Source of the DNA: Nodosilinea sp. LEGE 06152
GTDB lineage: Bacteria > Cyanobacteriota > Cyanobacteriia > Phormidesmidales > Phormidesmidaceae
Reading direction: 5' to 3'
DNA: 49,645 nucleotides
NCBI RefSeq assembly: GCF_015207525.1
Contig: NZ_JADEWR010000003.1
Coordinates: forward strand, 74,168-123,812
Of the stretch, positions 33,069 through 42,401 are shown in pieces. Position numbers and translations under genes: made by a program. Each line of letters begins with the position of its first letter. Within the stretch, counting starts at the first letter, position 1. A model generated the notes under the pieces. It had not been told where the DNA came from, searched no databases, and saw only the letters and a program-made list of their open reading frames with translations.

Positions 33069-34970
33069 CTACTGCGGTGCCGTTGGGCGTTGGCCTGGCT
33101 GATTGGCCTGCATAGGCACTGACGGCCCCAAGAAAGGCCAGTACACAGCTGTTAGCGAGGGTGGCGTGTGGCGCAGGTAGGCTAACATCTGCCGCTGCAG
33201 CACCTGCAGCTGGTCTTGAATAGCCTTGCCCTCTAGATGCAGGAGTGAGGGCAGATAGCTAATCAGTCGATCCTGACGGGGCAGCCCGCTTTGGCGCAGT
33301 CGGGGCCAGGTAGTCAGCCCTTCGGGCACGGTTTGGCTCAGGCGCAGCGACAGCGTAGTGGTTGAGAACGCGTGGGCCACCGTCGGGCTGAGGGCCGGGG
33401 CATAGGCGTCGGCCTCTGGGGTTTGCTGCATGACAAAGCTCAGGCTCACCCCCTGCAGAAAAATGCGCAGCGGGGCGGTGGTGACATCGGGCAGCGCTGG
33501 CATAAACGGAATACGGCCCAGGTCAGCGTTGAGGTTGTTAGGGTCGCCAACGCTCAGGTGCGATCCACCTACCACGGTAATCAGGTGTTTGTCGGCGGGC
33601 AGCTGCATAAAGGGGCGCAGTTGCTGGCTGGCCATGGGGGTCACGGTGTCGTGGGTACCGGCTAGCACTAGGGTTGGCACCCGCACTCGGCTCAGTCCGG
33701 CCTCGCCAAACAAAAGGCCCGTCAGGGGGTTGGCCACGATCAGCTGAGTGATGCGATCGTCGCGCAGGTTGGCGTACTTAACGGGGAGATTGAGGGCCGC
33801 ACACTGTAGCCAGTCAGAGGGGGAAACATTGACAGGATTGAGGGTCTGGCAGTAGGACTCTAGCGAGCGCAGATCGAGAGCGGCCCCGGCCAGGGCCAGG
33901 CCGGTGTACCCCCCGAGCGAATGACCGACAAAGGCCACCTGCTCGGTGTTGAGGCGATTGCGCAGGCTGTAGGAATAGAGGTTGATTTTCTCCAATCGAT
34001 CGAGCACAAAGCTGATGTCGCGGGGGCGATCGAGAAACTCAGTGGCGGGCAAAATGCGGCTGTGCACAGCCGCCTCGGGCAGTTCTTCTGCGGGCAGCGA
34101 TAGCAGGGCGGCCACGTTGCTGCCAGGGTGCTCCACCGACACCACCGTCAGCCCGTGGGAGGCCAAATGCTCAGCCAGATAGGCAAAGAAGCGGCGATCG
34201 GCTCCAAACCCGTGGGAGATCATCACCAGCGGGCCGTGGCTGTCCTGACTCCAGTAAATGTCGATGGGAATACTGCGATCGCGGTTGTGGTCACGCAGCA
34301 CCAGTTCCCACCGCTCGACCTCAGCGGGGCCGGTGGAGAAAGGATCGGTGCCCAACAGCGGTAACGGCTCAGCGGTTTCGGCGGCGGGGTCTTTGCGCAA
34401 CACGCGGCTGAGGGCCTTGCTCTCCATCTGGGCCAGCCGAAACTGCGAGGCCAGGGTGAGCAGAGTGCCAACGTTGATTTCCAGGGTGTCCTGGGGCATG
34501 GCTCGCAAAATGCTCAGCAGGGTCAGCCCCGACTCTGATGTCGACACCTGCTCTAGGGTAATGCGCAGATCGGTCGCCGCTAGATTGGGAGCAATGGCCC
34601 GCAGGGTATCGAGCAGCTGCGCGCCGCCGGGGGTGTGCAGAATTTCGTCCAAAATCACCTGGCCCACTTCGGGTTCCAGGGTGATTTCGCCCTCCAGAGC
34701 CTGCCGCAGGCTGGCGTTGAGCAACGGACGATACAACCGCAGCGCCTGGGGCACCTCCCCCGTGGTCGCAAACGCCTCCAGATCGTCTAGGCTCACGGTT
34801 TGCGACAGTCGCCCCAGGCGCACCGTCACCGACTCTGCCGCCATTGCTGGCGTCAGGGGCAAACTCAAGACAAAGCCGCCCGTCAAAAGGCTACCTGTAA
34901 TCAGTAGCCGCCCGCCCCAGCGCCCCAGCGCAGAACGGCAACGACCTAGGCGTAACAAGTTAAATTGCAC
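33069..34970 (-). CDS. Exported alpha/beta hydrolase with DUF1400 N-terminal domain
   Basis: Signal peptide RLLITGSLLTGGFVLSLPL, then TPAMAAES. Residues about 45-165 are DUF1400 (VTVRLGRLSQTVSLDDLEAF, LDTLRAIAPNLAATDLRITL). The hydrolase domain follows, with HGFGADRRFFAYLAEHLASH, the nucleophile elbow AFVGHSLGGYTGLALAG and a late VVGGSHLSVGDP His. 633 residues, similar to PAF-acetylhydrolase/lipase-like proteins of cyanobacteria. Substrate unknown. Probably acts outside the cytoplasmic membrane. Confidence 0.88.
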   Translation of the reverse strand: MQFNLLRLGRCRSALGRWGGRLLITGSLLTGGFVLSLPLTPAMAAESVTVRLGRLSQTVSLDDLEAFATTGEVPQALRLYRPLLNASLRQALEGEITLEPEVGQVILDEILHTPGGAQLLDTLRAIAPNLAATDLRITLEQVSTSESGLTLLSILRAMPQDTLEINVGTLLTLASQFRLAQMESKALSRVLRKDPAAETAEPLPLLGTDPFSTGPAEVERWELVLRDHNRDRSIPIDIYWSQDSHGPLVMISHGFGADRRFFAYLAEHLASHGLTVVSVEHPGSNVAALLSLPAEELPEAAVHSRILPATEFLDRPRDISFVLDRLEKINLYSYSLRNRLNTEQVAFVGHSLGGYTGLALAGAALDLRSLESYCQTLNPVNVSPSDWLQCAALNLPVKYANLRDDRITQLIVANPLTGLLFGEAGLSRVRVPTLVLAGTHDTVTPMASQQLRPFMQLPADKHLITVVGGSHLSVGDPNNLNADLGRIPFMPALPDVTTAPLRIFLQGVSLSFVMQQTPEADAYAPALSPTVAHAFSTTTLSLRLSQTVPEGLTTWPRLRQSGLPRQDRLISYLPSLLHLEGKAIQDQLQVLQRQMLAYLRHTPPSLTAVYWPFLGPSVPMQANQPGQRPTAPQ

Positions 34971-35166
34971 GGCAAAACATAGAAATGCAGGAGCAGCGGA
35001 CTAAAACAGGCAGCGGCCAAATCTGACAAGAATGGGTTTACCGTACCCAAATTTTCGCTGTGGGTTAACTTAATCTAAACGACACCACCCCGCGACGGTG
35101 GGGATCGATCGTCAAGTTTTTTTGCGGAGGTGCCAGACCCTGTGACATTCCCAACGCTGTGACCCA

Positions 35167-35658
35167 ATGACTCAAACTGTTGTCGGCATCATGGGGCCAG
35201 GGGCCACGGCCACCCCCCTCCAGCTAGAGCTAGCCTACGCCCTTGGTAAGGCGATCGCCTCTACCGGATGGGTGGTACTCACCGGCGGGCGGGCGGTGGG
35301 CGTGATGGAAGCGGCCTGTCGCGGGGCTCAGGCCGCTGGTGGCCTAACCGTTGGCATTCTGCCCTCGGCAGACGGAGCCGATATGTCAACGGCGGTTGAC
35401 ATTCCTATTCTGACTGGGCTGGGTGACGGCCGCAACGTGGTGAATGTGCTGTCGAGTCGGGTGGTTGTAGCTTGCGGGCTGGGGCCAGGCACCGCCGCCG
35501 AAATTGCCCTGGCTCTCAAGGCCCGGCGGCCCGTCATTTTGATGGCGATGCCCCCTGGTGCCAGCGATCTGTGGCAGAGCTTAGCGACGGGGCCGATCGC
35601 GATCGCCAATACCGTTGAGGCTGCCGTAGCCCAGATAAACCAGTGGCTGACCCCCTAG
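35167..35658 (+). CDS. LOG-like (TIGR00725 family) protein
   Basis: Small Rossmann-like protein. Motifs LTGGRAVGVMEAACRGAQAA and CGLGPGTAAEIALALKARRP correspond to the GG(x)xGxMxxx and PGGxGTxxE elements of LOG cytokinin-riboside 5'-monophosphate phosphoribohydrolases, but the second motif here reads GPGTAAE. 163 residues. Phosphoribohydrolase or nucleotide-binding function is inference. It is not near cytokinin or nucleotide genes. Confidence 0.78.
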   Translation: MTQTVVGIMGPGATATPLQLELAYALGKAIASTGWVVLTGGRAVGVMEAACRGAQAAGGLTVGILPSADGADMSTAVDIPILTGLGDGRNVVNVLSSRVVVACGLGPGTAAEIALALKARRPVILMAMPPGASDLWQSLATGPIAIANTVEAAVAQINQWLTP

Positions 35659-35829
35659 ACCCACCACTCAGAACGTTGTATTCACCGCTATCAGCCCAAA
35701 AGGCCTACTTCCAGGCAGGGTCTGGTGTTGCAGACAACATAACTTGTCTCCTTTGCCACCAATTCGCCGACAATCGGCCAAAACTTCTTTAATGTAAGGT
35801 TAGAGCTACGCCCCTCACCCGCTGGTGCC

Positions 35830-36105
35830 ATGACAGACAACCAACCCTCCCCAAAGGAAAATTTTCTCTTCCCGCGCAGCAAGTACTGGGGCGAATTTAC
35901 TCCGCAGCAGCTAGCCTTTAACGCTAATCTGCAGGAGTTTGCCCAACGAGTTTCCTTTGTGTGCAATCTGGAGACCGGCGGCAAAATGTCTGCCGACGAA
36001 GCCTACGACGAAATTAAGCGGCTGTGGAAAGACCTCAAACAATCTAAGGCCAACCTGATTGACGCTATACCGCCAGAGCTGCCGCCAGAGCTACCGCCAG
36101 AGTAA
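35830..36105 (+). CDS. Conserved cyanobacterial hypothetical protein (DUF7219-like)
   Basis: 91 residues. Recognised from the pattern ENFLFPRSKYWGEFTPQQLA, FNANLQEFAQRVSFVCNLET and SADEAYDEIKRLWKDLKQSK, which I associate with a small cyanobacterial family of unknown function (DUF7219). The C-terminus is a PPELPPELPPE repeat, three near-identical units encoded by CCGCCAGAG-like 12-mers, probably a recent expansion. No membrane segment. Confidence 0.75.
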   Translation: MTDNQPSPKENFLFPRSKYWGEFTPQQLAFNANLQEFAQRVSFVCNLETGGKMSADEAYDEIKRLWKDLKQSKANLIDAIPPELPPELPPE

Positions 36106-36308
36106 GCAGCAGCCAGCACGACAAGCCGATAGAGTGTCAGACCCCAGACCAGCCCACGCGTGGTTTAGGGCCTCTTTTGGCAGTTGATCCCAAGTCCTGC
36201 GTGGTGACTCTCCATCCGGCAGGGCAGGTGCCATTTGGCTCCCACAGTTTGGTCCAAATGCAATCGAGTTATGCCATTCAGCTTTGGGATGAGGCGGTGT
36301 GGCTGGTA

Positions 36309-37583
36309 TTAAAACGCCGCTGAGGCCAGATAGAAGCTGATCAAAAAGCCGGCAATGGTGGAAAACGTTACCGAGCCGCCGCCCATTTCGTAGGCTTCAG
36401 GCATCATTGTGCTGGCGATCATTGCCAGAATGGCACCCCCCGCTGTCGCCTGGGCCACCGCCAGCATCCAGTCGGTGGCGACGTTGACCATCAGACCGCC
36501 CACCAGCGCCATCAGCCCGCTGAGCAGCACCGCCCCACCCCACAGCGCCAAAATTCGCTGCGCGGAGGTGCCCGCCTGGCGCATGCCAATGGAGCTGGTC
36601 ATAGCCTCAGGGATGTTGGAGATAAATACGGCCATCAGAAACGACGCGCCGGTATGGCCCGTGCCCGCGTGAAAGCCGATCACCAACGCCTCAGGGATGT
36701 TGTCGATCAGGGTGCCAATCAAAATGGCCAGCGGGGCCGAACTCTGGGCCAGCTCTTTGAACTGCTGCTCAGAGATGGGAATGTCGACCTCAACGCTGTC
36801 GAGCACCTGTCGCCGCCACTGGTCGTCATCGACTAGAACGGGTTTGGCGGTCGACTGGGTGGTTTCGCGCAGCCGTCGGGCCAAAATGCGGCTCAACCCG
36901 CTGGAGAGCTGAGGAGCGTAGGTGAGCATGGCGTCGAAGTCGGTTTTGTCGAGCTCGTACAGCTCCATCGGGGTTTTGGCTCGCACCGTGGCCGATCGCT
37001 CCTCGCCCGTCAGCAAGGCCATTTCGCCAAACATTTCGCCCGCGCCCAGAGCGGCGAGTCGCTGCGGCCCCTTAAAAATTTCGGCCTCACCTTCCACAAT
37101 CAAGAACATAGAGTTGCCAGGAGCCCCCTCCAAACACAGCACCGTGCCGGGCTCAACCTGAAGGGGCTTTAGCAAAGGAATAATGGCCTGCATTTCAGCC
37201 GGAGAGAGGCTGTGGAGCATCTCAATGTGACCGATGCGATCGAGCACCTCGGAGGCTTCGTCTTGGCGGTGGTGGTAGAGAAAGCGCCGCGACGACGACG
37301 GGTGGCGAATAAAGCCGCCCTGGTTGTCGATGTAGGTAACGATGACGGTAAACAGGGTGCCGCCCAGGGCAAACCCGAGCACCAGCGGCAAAAAACCGCT
37401 GCTCTGAAAGGCGGGCAGGGTAATGTCGTAGGCAATGGCTGAGAGGAGGGTGCCGCTGCCAAAGGCCATGATCGCCGCTGTCAGCGATCGCGCGGGTCGC
37501 CAGGCAATTCCTAAAACCGCTCCGACCAGCAGACTAGAGGCACCCAACAACCCTTGAAGTAGCGCAGTAAAAGGAACGCTCAT
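36309..37583 (-). CDS. ZIP-like membrane transporter interrupted by a cyclic-nucleotide-binding domain
   Basis: Three hydrophobic segments (residues about 5-90) are followed by a soluble cyclic-nucleotide-binding domain (about 118-240), then about five more membrane segments (285-424). The cNMP domain has LQVEPGTVLCLEGAPGNSMF and the phosphate-binding cassette FGEMALLTGEERSATVRA with Glu187 and Arg196. The membrane half carries DNIPEALVIG (294) and SNIPEAMTSSIGM (322), aligned with the HNxPEG motifs in ZIP helices 4 and 5 but with Asp/Ser replacing His and Ala replacing Gly. 424 residues. Whether it carries a metal is unproven; the domain order suggests nucleotide-regulated transport. Confidence 0.8.
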   Translation of the reverse strand: MSVPFTALLQGLLGASSLLVGAVLGIAWRPARSLTAAIMAFGSGTLLSAIAYDITLPAFQSSGFLPLVLGFALGGTLFTVIVTYIDNQGGFIRHPSSSRRFLYHHRQDEASEVLDRIGHIEMLHSLSPAEMQAIIPLLKPLQVEPGTVLCLEGAPGNSMFLIVEGEAEIFKGPQRLAALGAGEMFGEMALLTGEERSATVRAKTPMELYELDKTDFDAMLTYAPQLSSGLSRILARRLRETTQSTAKPVLVDDDQWRRQVLDSVEVDIPISEQQFKELAQSSAPLAILIGTLIDNIPEALVIGFHAGTGHTGASFLMAVFISNIPEAMTSSIGMRQAGTSAQRILALWGGAVLLSGLMALVGGLMVNVATDWMLAVAQATAGGAILAMIASTMMPEAYEMGGGSVTFSTIAGFLISFYLASAAF

Positions 37584-37681
37584 TACCGAAATGACAGGGC
37601 ATTATGACCAGGTTACTGCACAATGCTCCGCTTCCTGGCAAACTAGAGCCTAGGATATCAGAGGTCAATGGTCTGTCTGCT

Positions 37682-38236
37682 ATGAACTCACCGACCCAGC
37701 GCCGTCGTCGCTCTACCCCTAATCGCCAGCCGCGATCGCGTCCTTCCGGCCGCGCCTCACGCCGCCCTATTGTCGGGCTGTGGCTGCTGTGCGGGCTACT
37801 CTACACCACCGCCGGAATGATTTTGACCGCCCTGGCCGGTCCCTGGGTGTGGCTCGGTGCAGCAATCGGTGCTGTCGTTCAGAGCGTGGCTCTGGCTGGC
37901 CCAGCGGCTCTACAGCGATTTCGCTGGCTCACCGCCAACCTGCTGGTGCTGGGCAGCATTGCCGGCGGCACCGCTCTGGCCGCAGCGCTCTCCATTGCCC
38001 TCAACCACCTGGGCACCGACAACCTCGACGACCTCACCCTCGGTCGAGCGATAGCAGAGATCATGCTCTACAGCCTGCTGGCAGTGGGGCTGGCGGTGCT
38101 GTGCAGTTTAGCTACGGCCACCCTGGGCGATCGCCTGCTGCGCCGCAATAAGGGCGGTAAAACCAGCTTCCTTTTGGTTATCACCGCCCTGGTCGGGCTG
38201 GCCGTGGGCGGCGGCATCGGGCTGCTGATTGCCTAG
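37682..38236 (+). CDS. Small polytopic membrane protein of unknown function
   Basis: 184 residues. A basic, disordered N-terminus (PTQRRRRSTPNRQPRSRPSG) is followed by four hydrophobic segments: LWLLCGLLYTTAGMILTALA, LLVLGSIAGGTALAAALSIA, IMLYSLLAVGLAVLCSLATA and SFLLVITALVGLAVGGGIGL. ATG 37682 (MNSPTQ) is chosen because the upstream extension begins with unlikely sequence. Not recognised as a named family. Convergent with the orthocaspase gene across a 12-bp palindrome. Confidence 0.7.
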   Translation: MNSPTQRRRRSTPNRQPRSRPSGRASRRPIVGLWLLCGLLYTTAGMILTALAGPWVWLGAAIGAVVQSVALAGPAALQRFRWLTANLLVLGSIAGGTALAAALSIALNHLGTDNLDDLTLGRAIAEIMLYSLLAVGLAVLCSLATATLGDRLLRRNKGGKTSFLLVITALVGLAVGGGIGLLIA

Positions 38237-38248
38237 GTTTGGCCAAAC
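38237..38248. repeat. 12-bp perfect palindrome in a convergent intergene
   Basis: GTTTGGCCAAAC between the stops of the membrane protein gene (38236) and the pseudo-orthocaspase (38257). Could be a small shared terminator core, but no T tract is present. Confidence 0.4.
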
Positions 38249-38256
38249 TATGCTGG

Positions 38257-40584
38257 CTAAGCAATGTCGTAGCGGAAGCTTAGAGTGGCCCAGCGATCGT
38301 GGTGCAGGGCGTAGTAGTCGTTGGCGGCAGACTTGCTGTCAGCGTCAGTGCTGGCGCTGAGATCCTGCAGTAGCGCCTGGGCCAGCCGCAGCGGCTGACG
38401 CACGGGACGAAAGCCTGTGGCCAAAGAGGGTGGGTTGTTGCCCAACGCCGCCAGACACCGCTCTAGGGGTTGCGTACTAAAAATAATATGGGCCTCTACC
38501 CAAACAGCCGCCCCCGGCATGGCCCAGCCAGCTCCATCGGCGGGAAAGGTAAATATTTGGCCTGGATCCAGCGGCGTCGCTACTGGGGGTACCTCTGCGC
38601 CATCCTCAGCGATCGCATCGGGAAGGGTCATCAGCGCTGTGCATTCGCCTCGGCTGTCAAAGCTAATCCAGAGCAAGTGCAGGGGCTGGGTTGAGGTATT
38701 GGCCAGGTGGTAACTAATGCGGCAGTCGCGGGGCAGCATAATGGGGTCGGTGACAGCCGCCTTCTGAGCCTGTCGAATAGTCACCGGCCAGGTTAGGGTA
38801 CGGCTGCGCTCGGTCGTCTGCACTAGCAGGGGCTTGGGCTTAGGCTGCACGGCCTCCAGTACCGCCGCCGCCCCCACCTGAGAAGCGGCGTGGTTTTCGG
38901 TCAGCCGCACCAGCTTGAGGGCCAGCAGGGTTTTGAGGGTGGGGGTCAATCGATTGACCGCTGTTTTGACCGCTTCGTCGCGGGACAGCATGGTGCCCGG
39001 CAGCAGGGTGCGGTTAGGCGCAAATAGCCCGTAGCTGCTCTCGGCGGGGCGTTCTCCTCCCTGGGAAGCTCCCCGAGCATCGCCCCCCGATCCCGGCAGC
39101 GTTTCTGTCCCCCCCGGCAGCGCGGCCGTCAGGGTGGAGGTTGGCCCAATCGGCAGGCGGCCAAACAGGCAGTCGGCGGCCTTTTCACCCGCCGTTACCG
39201 ACGAAACCAGCGGAATCCCGGCCAGGGCGCTGGTGGCATCAACCCGTTCTACCCGCTTGAGCTGGCTGTCGAGGGCCACAACCAAATCAATATTTTGGGG
39301 CAGACGTCGCACCTGCTCAAAGATTGGCCGTCGGGCCAGGGCCGAGGGGGGCAACGCCTCTGTGTCTTCAAGGTCGTCCTCAAGGAGTCTAACCAGGGCT
39401 TTTAGGCCTGTACGCGATTCTAACCCCAGCGGCACCAACCGCTCCTGATCCAGCTCGGCTACCAGACGAGTGCCGGGCTGCAGGTAGCGCAGCACCTGGG
39501 GGGGAACGCCCCCTAGCCATGCCGTCAGGGGTCGGCTGTCGCCGCCGGGCAACACAACCCCCGCCGCCGGCGGTAGCTGGGGAGCCAGGTTGTAGGCGGC
39601 CGGGCCGCCGCGCGGCGGCAGGCGATCGCTAAGATTGGGCTGCTGGTCGGCTCCTACCCACCGCTGCAGTCGCTGCCCGGTGCGCTGCAGCAAAAGCTGG
39701 CTGGTAGGGTCAGGTTCGGCTTCCCATAGGCTTTGGGTCAGGGCGTAGGTAAACACCCCGGCGCTAAAGCTATCCCAGTGGCTCTCCAGCACCAGTCGTC
39801 CCACCTGAGCTGCCCGCAGCACCAGTCCTGGCCAGGGTGCGGCGAGGTCAAGGGCAGACGCTACCGTCGACGGTACCAAGCCGGTGGGCACGGTAGGGCG
39901 CGACCTGACCCGAGCATTGCCCCAGCGCAGGTAGCCCACATCCTGACTGCCAGCGTCGATGACGGTGGTGAGATTGGCGGTGGCTAAGGGGGCCAGCCGA
40001 GCGATGATCTCGGCCTCAAGCAGATCGCCTAGGGCCGGGTTGCCTTCGCTGGGCAGGCGACTGTCTACGGTGACCCAGGCGGCCTGAAAACCCTCCTGAA
40101 CGGCGACCTCCTCTGCCCCCATTGCTCCGACAGTATCGACAGCGTTGTTAGCAGCGGCCTCAATGCCCGCCACCCGCACCTGGCTCCCGTAGCCGCTAAA
40201 GTGCAGCAGCACTACGTCGTCCGAGCGAGCCTGCTGCACCAAGTGTTCGTCAATGGCGGTTAGAATGCTGTCGCGGGTGGCGTCCTGGTTGGTTAGCGTT
40301 ACCACATCACCAGGCTGAAAACCAAAGCGGTGCACCAGCAGCTGCCGCTGTAGCTCTACGTCGGTAATGCAGCCCTTGAGGGCAATGTCTTGGGCTACGC
40401 CAGGGTCAAGGGCGCGATCGGGGTAGGCGTTGATGCCAATCAGCAGGGCCAGCCTGCGCCGAGCAGGTTTGGCCAGCGCCTGCTGATACTGGCTAGAGCT
40501 GGCCAGCAGCGCCGTTCCACTTAAACCCAGCGCCCCCAGGGCCAGACCTGTTCGCTGCAAAAACGCCCGTCGTTTCAGTGTCAC
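38257..40584 (-). CDS. Pseudo-orthocaspase (caspase-fold protein, catalytic dyad lost)
   Basis: Caspase/peptidase C14 fold in residues about 40-290, starting RRRLALLIGINAYPDRALDP. The site that holds catalytic His in active members (HFSGHG) reads HFSGYGSQV here, with Tyr132; the site that holds catalytic Cys (DSCHSG) reads IDAGSQDVG, so no Cys is present. A twin-arginine-like leader KRRAFLQRTGLALGALGLSG exports it. The C-terminal half (about 540-775) resembles DUF4384 (TITWPVTIRQAQKA-like strand, here TLTWPVTIRQAQKA, and LLWISFDSRGECTALM). 775 residues. Tyr/Ser-type inactive orthocaspases are described in cyanobacteria; proteolysis is therefore unlikely. Follows sat by 34 bp on the same strand. 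Confidence 0.88.
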   Translation of the reverse strand: MTLKRRAFLQRTGLALGALGLSGTALLASSSQYQQALAKPARRRLALLIGINAYPDRALDPGVAQDIALKGCITDVELQRQLLVHRFGFQPGDVVTLTNQDATRDSILTAIDEHLVQQARSDDVVLLHFSGYGSQVRVAGIEAAANNAVDTVGAMGAEEVAVQEGFQAAWVTVDSRLPSEGNPALGDLLEAEIIARLAPLATANLTTVIDAGSQDVGYLRWGNARVRSRPTVPTGLVPSTVASALDLAAPWPGLVLRAAQVGRLVLESHWDSFSAGVFTYALTQSLWEAEPDPTSQLLLQRTGQRLQRWVGADQQPNLSDRLPPRGGPAAYNLAPQLPPAAGVVLPGGDSRPLTAWLGGVPPQVLRYLQPGTRLVAELDQERLVPLGLESRTGLKALVRLLEDDLEDTEALPPSALARRPIFEQVRRLPQNIDLVVALDSQLKRVERVDATSALAGIPLVSSVTAGEKAADCLFGRLPIGPTSTLTAALPGGTETLPGSGGDARGASQGGERPAESSYGLFAPNRTLLPGTMLSRDEAVKTAVNRLTPTLKTLLALKLVRLTENHAASQVGAAAVLEAVQPKPKPLLVQTTERSRTLTWPVTIRQAQKAAVTDPIMLPRDCRISYHLANTSTQPLHLLWISFDSRGECTALMTLPDAIAEDGAEVPPVATPLDPGQIFTFPADGAGWAMPGAAVWVEAHIIFSTQPLERCLAALGNNPPSLATGFRPVRQPLRLAQALLQDLSASTDADSKSAANDYYALHHDRWATLSFRYDIA

Positions 40585-40618
40585 CGAGTTGATTGCATCC
40601 TAGTTGGTAGCGTTGACC

Positions 40619-41800
40619 TTAGCCAATGGCCTCGGGAACCCGCATAGCCTTGGCCAACTCTGCCGCCACCTCGGGTCGAGAAAATTCGGGCGGGGGTAGT
40701 TCACCTCGGCGCAGCATCTCACGCACTTTGGTACCTGACAGGTGAATCCGCTCGTCTTTGGTACTGGGGCTGGTCTTAGAGGTCGCCATGCCCCCGGTGC
40801 GGGTGCAGTAAAAGGCGTGCTCAAACTTCATTGGCACAATGCCCAACTCCGTCGGCTCAAACTCATCAAAGATATATTGAGCGTCGTAGGTGCCGTAGTA
40901 GTCGCCCACCCCAGCGTGGTCACGGCCCACAATAAAGTGGGTGCAGCCGTAGTTCTTGCGGATCAGCGCGTGGAATATCGCTTCCCTAGGCCCAGCGTAC
41001 CGCATTGCGGAGGGATTGATCGCAAGAATCACCCGATCCTGCGGGAAGTAGTGCTCGACCATAATTTCGTAGCAGCGCATGCGCACGTCGGCAGGAATAT
41101 CGTCCGACTTGGTGGCCCCCACCAGCGGGTGCAGAAACAGCCCGTCGACAGTCTCTAGAGCACATTTTTGAATGTACTCGTGGGCGCGGTGAATGGGGTT
41201 GCGGGTTTGAAAGCCAACGACAGTCTTCCAGTTGCGATCGCGGAACATGGCCCGCGAAGCCGCCGGGTCAATCTGGTAGGTAGGGAACAGGGGATGGGGA
41301 TCGCGCTGCAGCAGCCACACGGGGCCAGCCAGGTTCACCGCACCCTGGTCGTAGACCACCCTGACGCCGGGGTGGTTTTCATCATCGGTGCGGTAGACGT
41401 TAACGGCTTCGCGGGTTTTGTCGTAGGTGTATTTTTCTTCCAGCTCCAGCACGCCCACAAAGCGACCGCTGGGGTCATCCAGGCGCACCAGGCTGCCCTC
41501 CTGCAGGGGGGCGGCGATCGCTTCACTGACCGACAGCGTCACCGGAATCGCCCAGGGCAGCCCATTGGCCAAGCGCATGTCGGTCACTACAGTGTCGTAA
41601 TCGGCCTTGTTCATGAAGCCGTTCAGGGGGCTAAATCCACCGATGGCAATCATCACCAGGTCCGAAAAGGCCCGCTCATCGAGACTCACCCGTGGCAGGG
41701 TGTCAGCTTTGTCTAGGAACTGAGCTTTTTGGTCGGGCGTTGCCTGGCGATCGACTAGGGTGCCGCCGTGGGGGGCAATTCCGTCTTTCTGTAGAGTCAT
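40619..41800 (-). CDS. sat: Sulfate adenylyltransferase (ATP sulfurylase)
   Basis: Activates sulfate with ATP to adenosine phosphosulfate, first step of assimilation; cytosolic. Motifs: [20 protein letters not shown] (Q-x-RNP and HxxH active-site loops), [13 protein letters not shown] and [21 protein letters not shown]-terminal [20 protein letters not shown]. 393 residues, typical. Upstream lies a strongly structured segment (41883-41926). The pseudo-orthocaspase gene follows 34 bp after the stop and could be co-transcribed. Confidence 0.96.
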   Translation of the reverse strand: MTLQKDGIAPHGGTLVDRQATPDQKAQFLDKADTLPRVSLDERAFSDLVMIAIGGFSPLNGFMNKADYDTVVTDMRLANGLPWAIPVTLSVSEAIAAPLQEGSLVRLDDPSGRFVGVLELEEKYTYDKTREAVNVYRTDDENHPGVRVVYDQGAVNLAGPVWLLQRDPHPLFPTYQIDPAASRAMFRDRNWKTVVGFQTRNPIHRAHEYIQKCALETVDGLFLHPLVGATKSDDIPADVRMRCYEIMVEHYFPQDRVILAINPSAMRYAGPREAIFHALIRKNYGCTHFIVGRDHAGVGDYYGTYDAQYIFDEFEPTELGIVPMKFEHAFYCTRTGGMATSKTSPSTKDERIHLSGTKVREMLRRGELPPPEFSRPEVAAELAKAMRVPEAIG

Positions 41801-41882
41801 TGAGATACCGCTGCCTTCTGCTGAAAATGGGATAAGGGAGAAACTGGTTCAGACGAGTCCTTAAAGACCAGGTTCTGAGCAG

Positions 41883-41926
41883 GACGGGAACCCCGGTTTT
41901 CCGCTGGGGAATCGGGGTTAACCGTC
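41883..41926 (-). promoter_or_regulatory. Structured leader candidate upstream of sat
   Basis: Stem with arms GACGG / CCGTC (41883-41887, 41922-41926) enclosing AACCCCG (41889-41895) / CGGGGTT (41913-41919) and a further TTTTCC / GGGAA pairing around a GCTG loop. On the minus strand no T tract follows, so it is not an ordinary terminator. A second, weaker CTGGT/ACCAG pairing lies closer to sat. Confidence 0.35.
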
Positions 41927-42018
41927 TTGTTCTATGAAATTACATCTTGGCACCGATGTCATCCAAGCAAGAGGCAGCCGATCGCCGCAGCCCCTTAACC
42001 TCTAGGCCAGAGTTGTGA

Positions 42019-42390
42019 TCAATCGTGATAGATCTGCTTCCACAGAGGGTGCGAAGGCCCCTGGGCGGCGATGCGATCGCGCAATCGCTCCAGCCGCTGC
42101 CGCTCAGCCGTAGTCATGCCCCACAACATATAGCGGCTCTCGGCCACCAGCAGGGCTACCGTCAGCCCCACGCACAGCCCCAGCCCCAGGGCGGCCGGGC
42201 GGTTGTAGGCCAAACCCAGCCGCACCGTCGCCCAGGTAAAGTACTGCCGCAGCTGAGCAATCTCGGGCCTCAGGCTCCACAGGCTGAGCGGGGCCACTGT
42301 CAGCCACAGCAAGCCGCTTACCAGCCACCAGCGGCGCAGCATGATCGCCCGCAGGCGCTCTAGGGGCGCAGGATAGCTGGGGATGCCCAT
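42019..42390 (-). CDS. Small membrane protein downstream of secF, unknown function
   Basis: 123 residues with two hydrophobic segments (WLVSGLLWLTVAPLSLW and PAALGLGLCVGLTVALLVAE) and a basic C-terminal helix (ERQRLERLRDRIAAQ). No recognised domain. It starts 11 bp after secF in the same direction and is likely the last gene of the pdhA-pdhB-secD-secF transcript. No terminator is obvious after it. Confidence 0.72.
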   Translation of the reverse strand: MGIPSYPAPLERLRAIMLRRWWLVSGLLWLTVAPLSLWSLRPEIAQLRQYFTWATVRLGLAYNRPAALGLGLCVGLTVALLVAESRYMLWGMTTAERQRLERLRDRIAAQGPSHPLWKQIYHD

Positions 42391-42401
42391 GGCCGATTCC
42401 T

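Noticed and set aside
41168..41716. 182-codon plus-strand frame inside sat
   Set aside because: Antisense to ATP sulfurylase, without motifs or ribosome-binding site.
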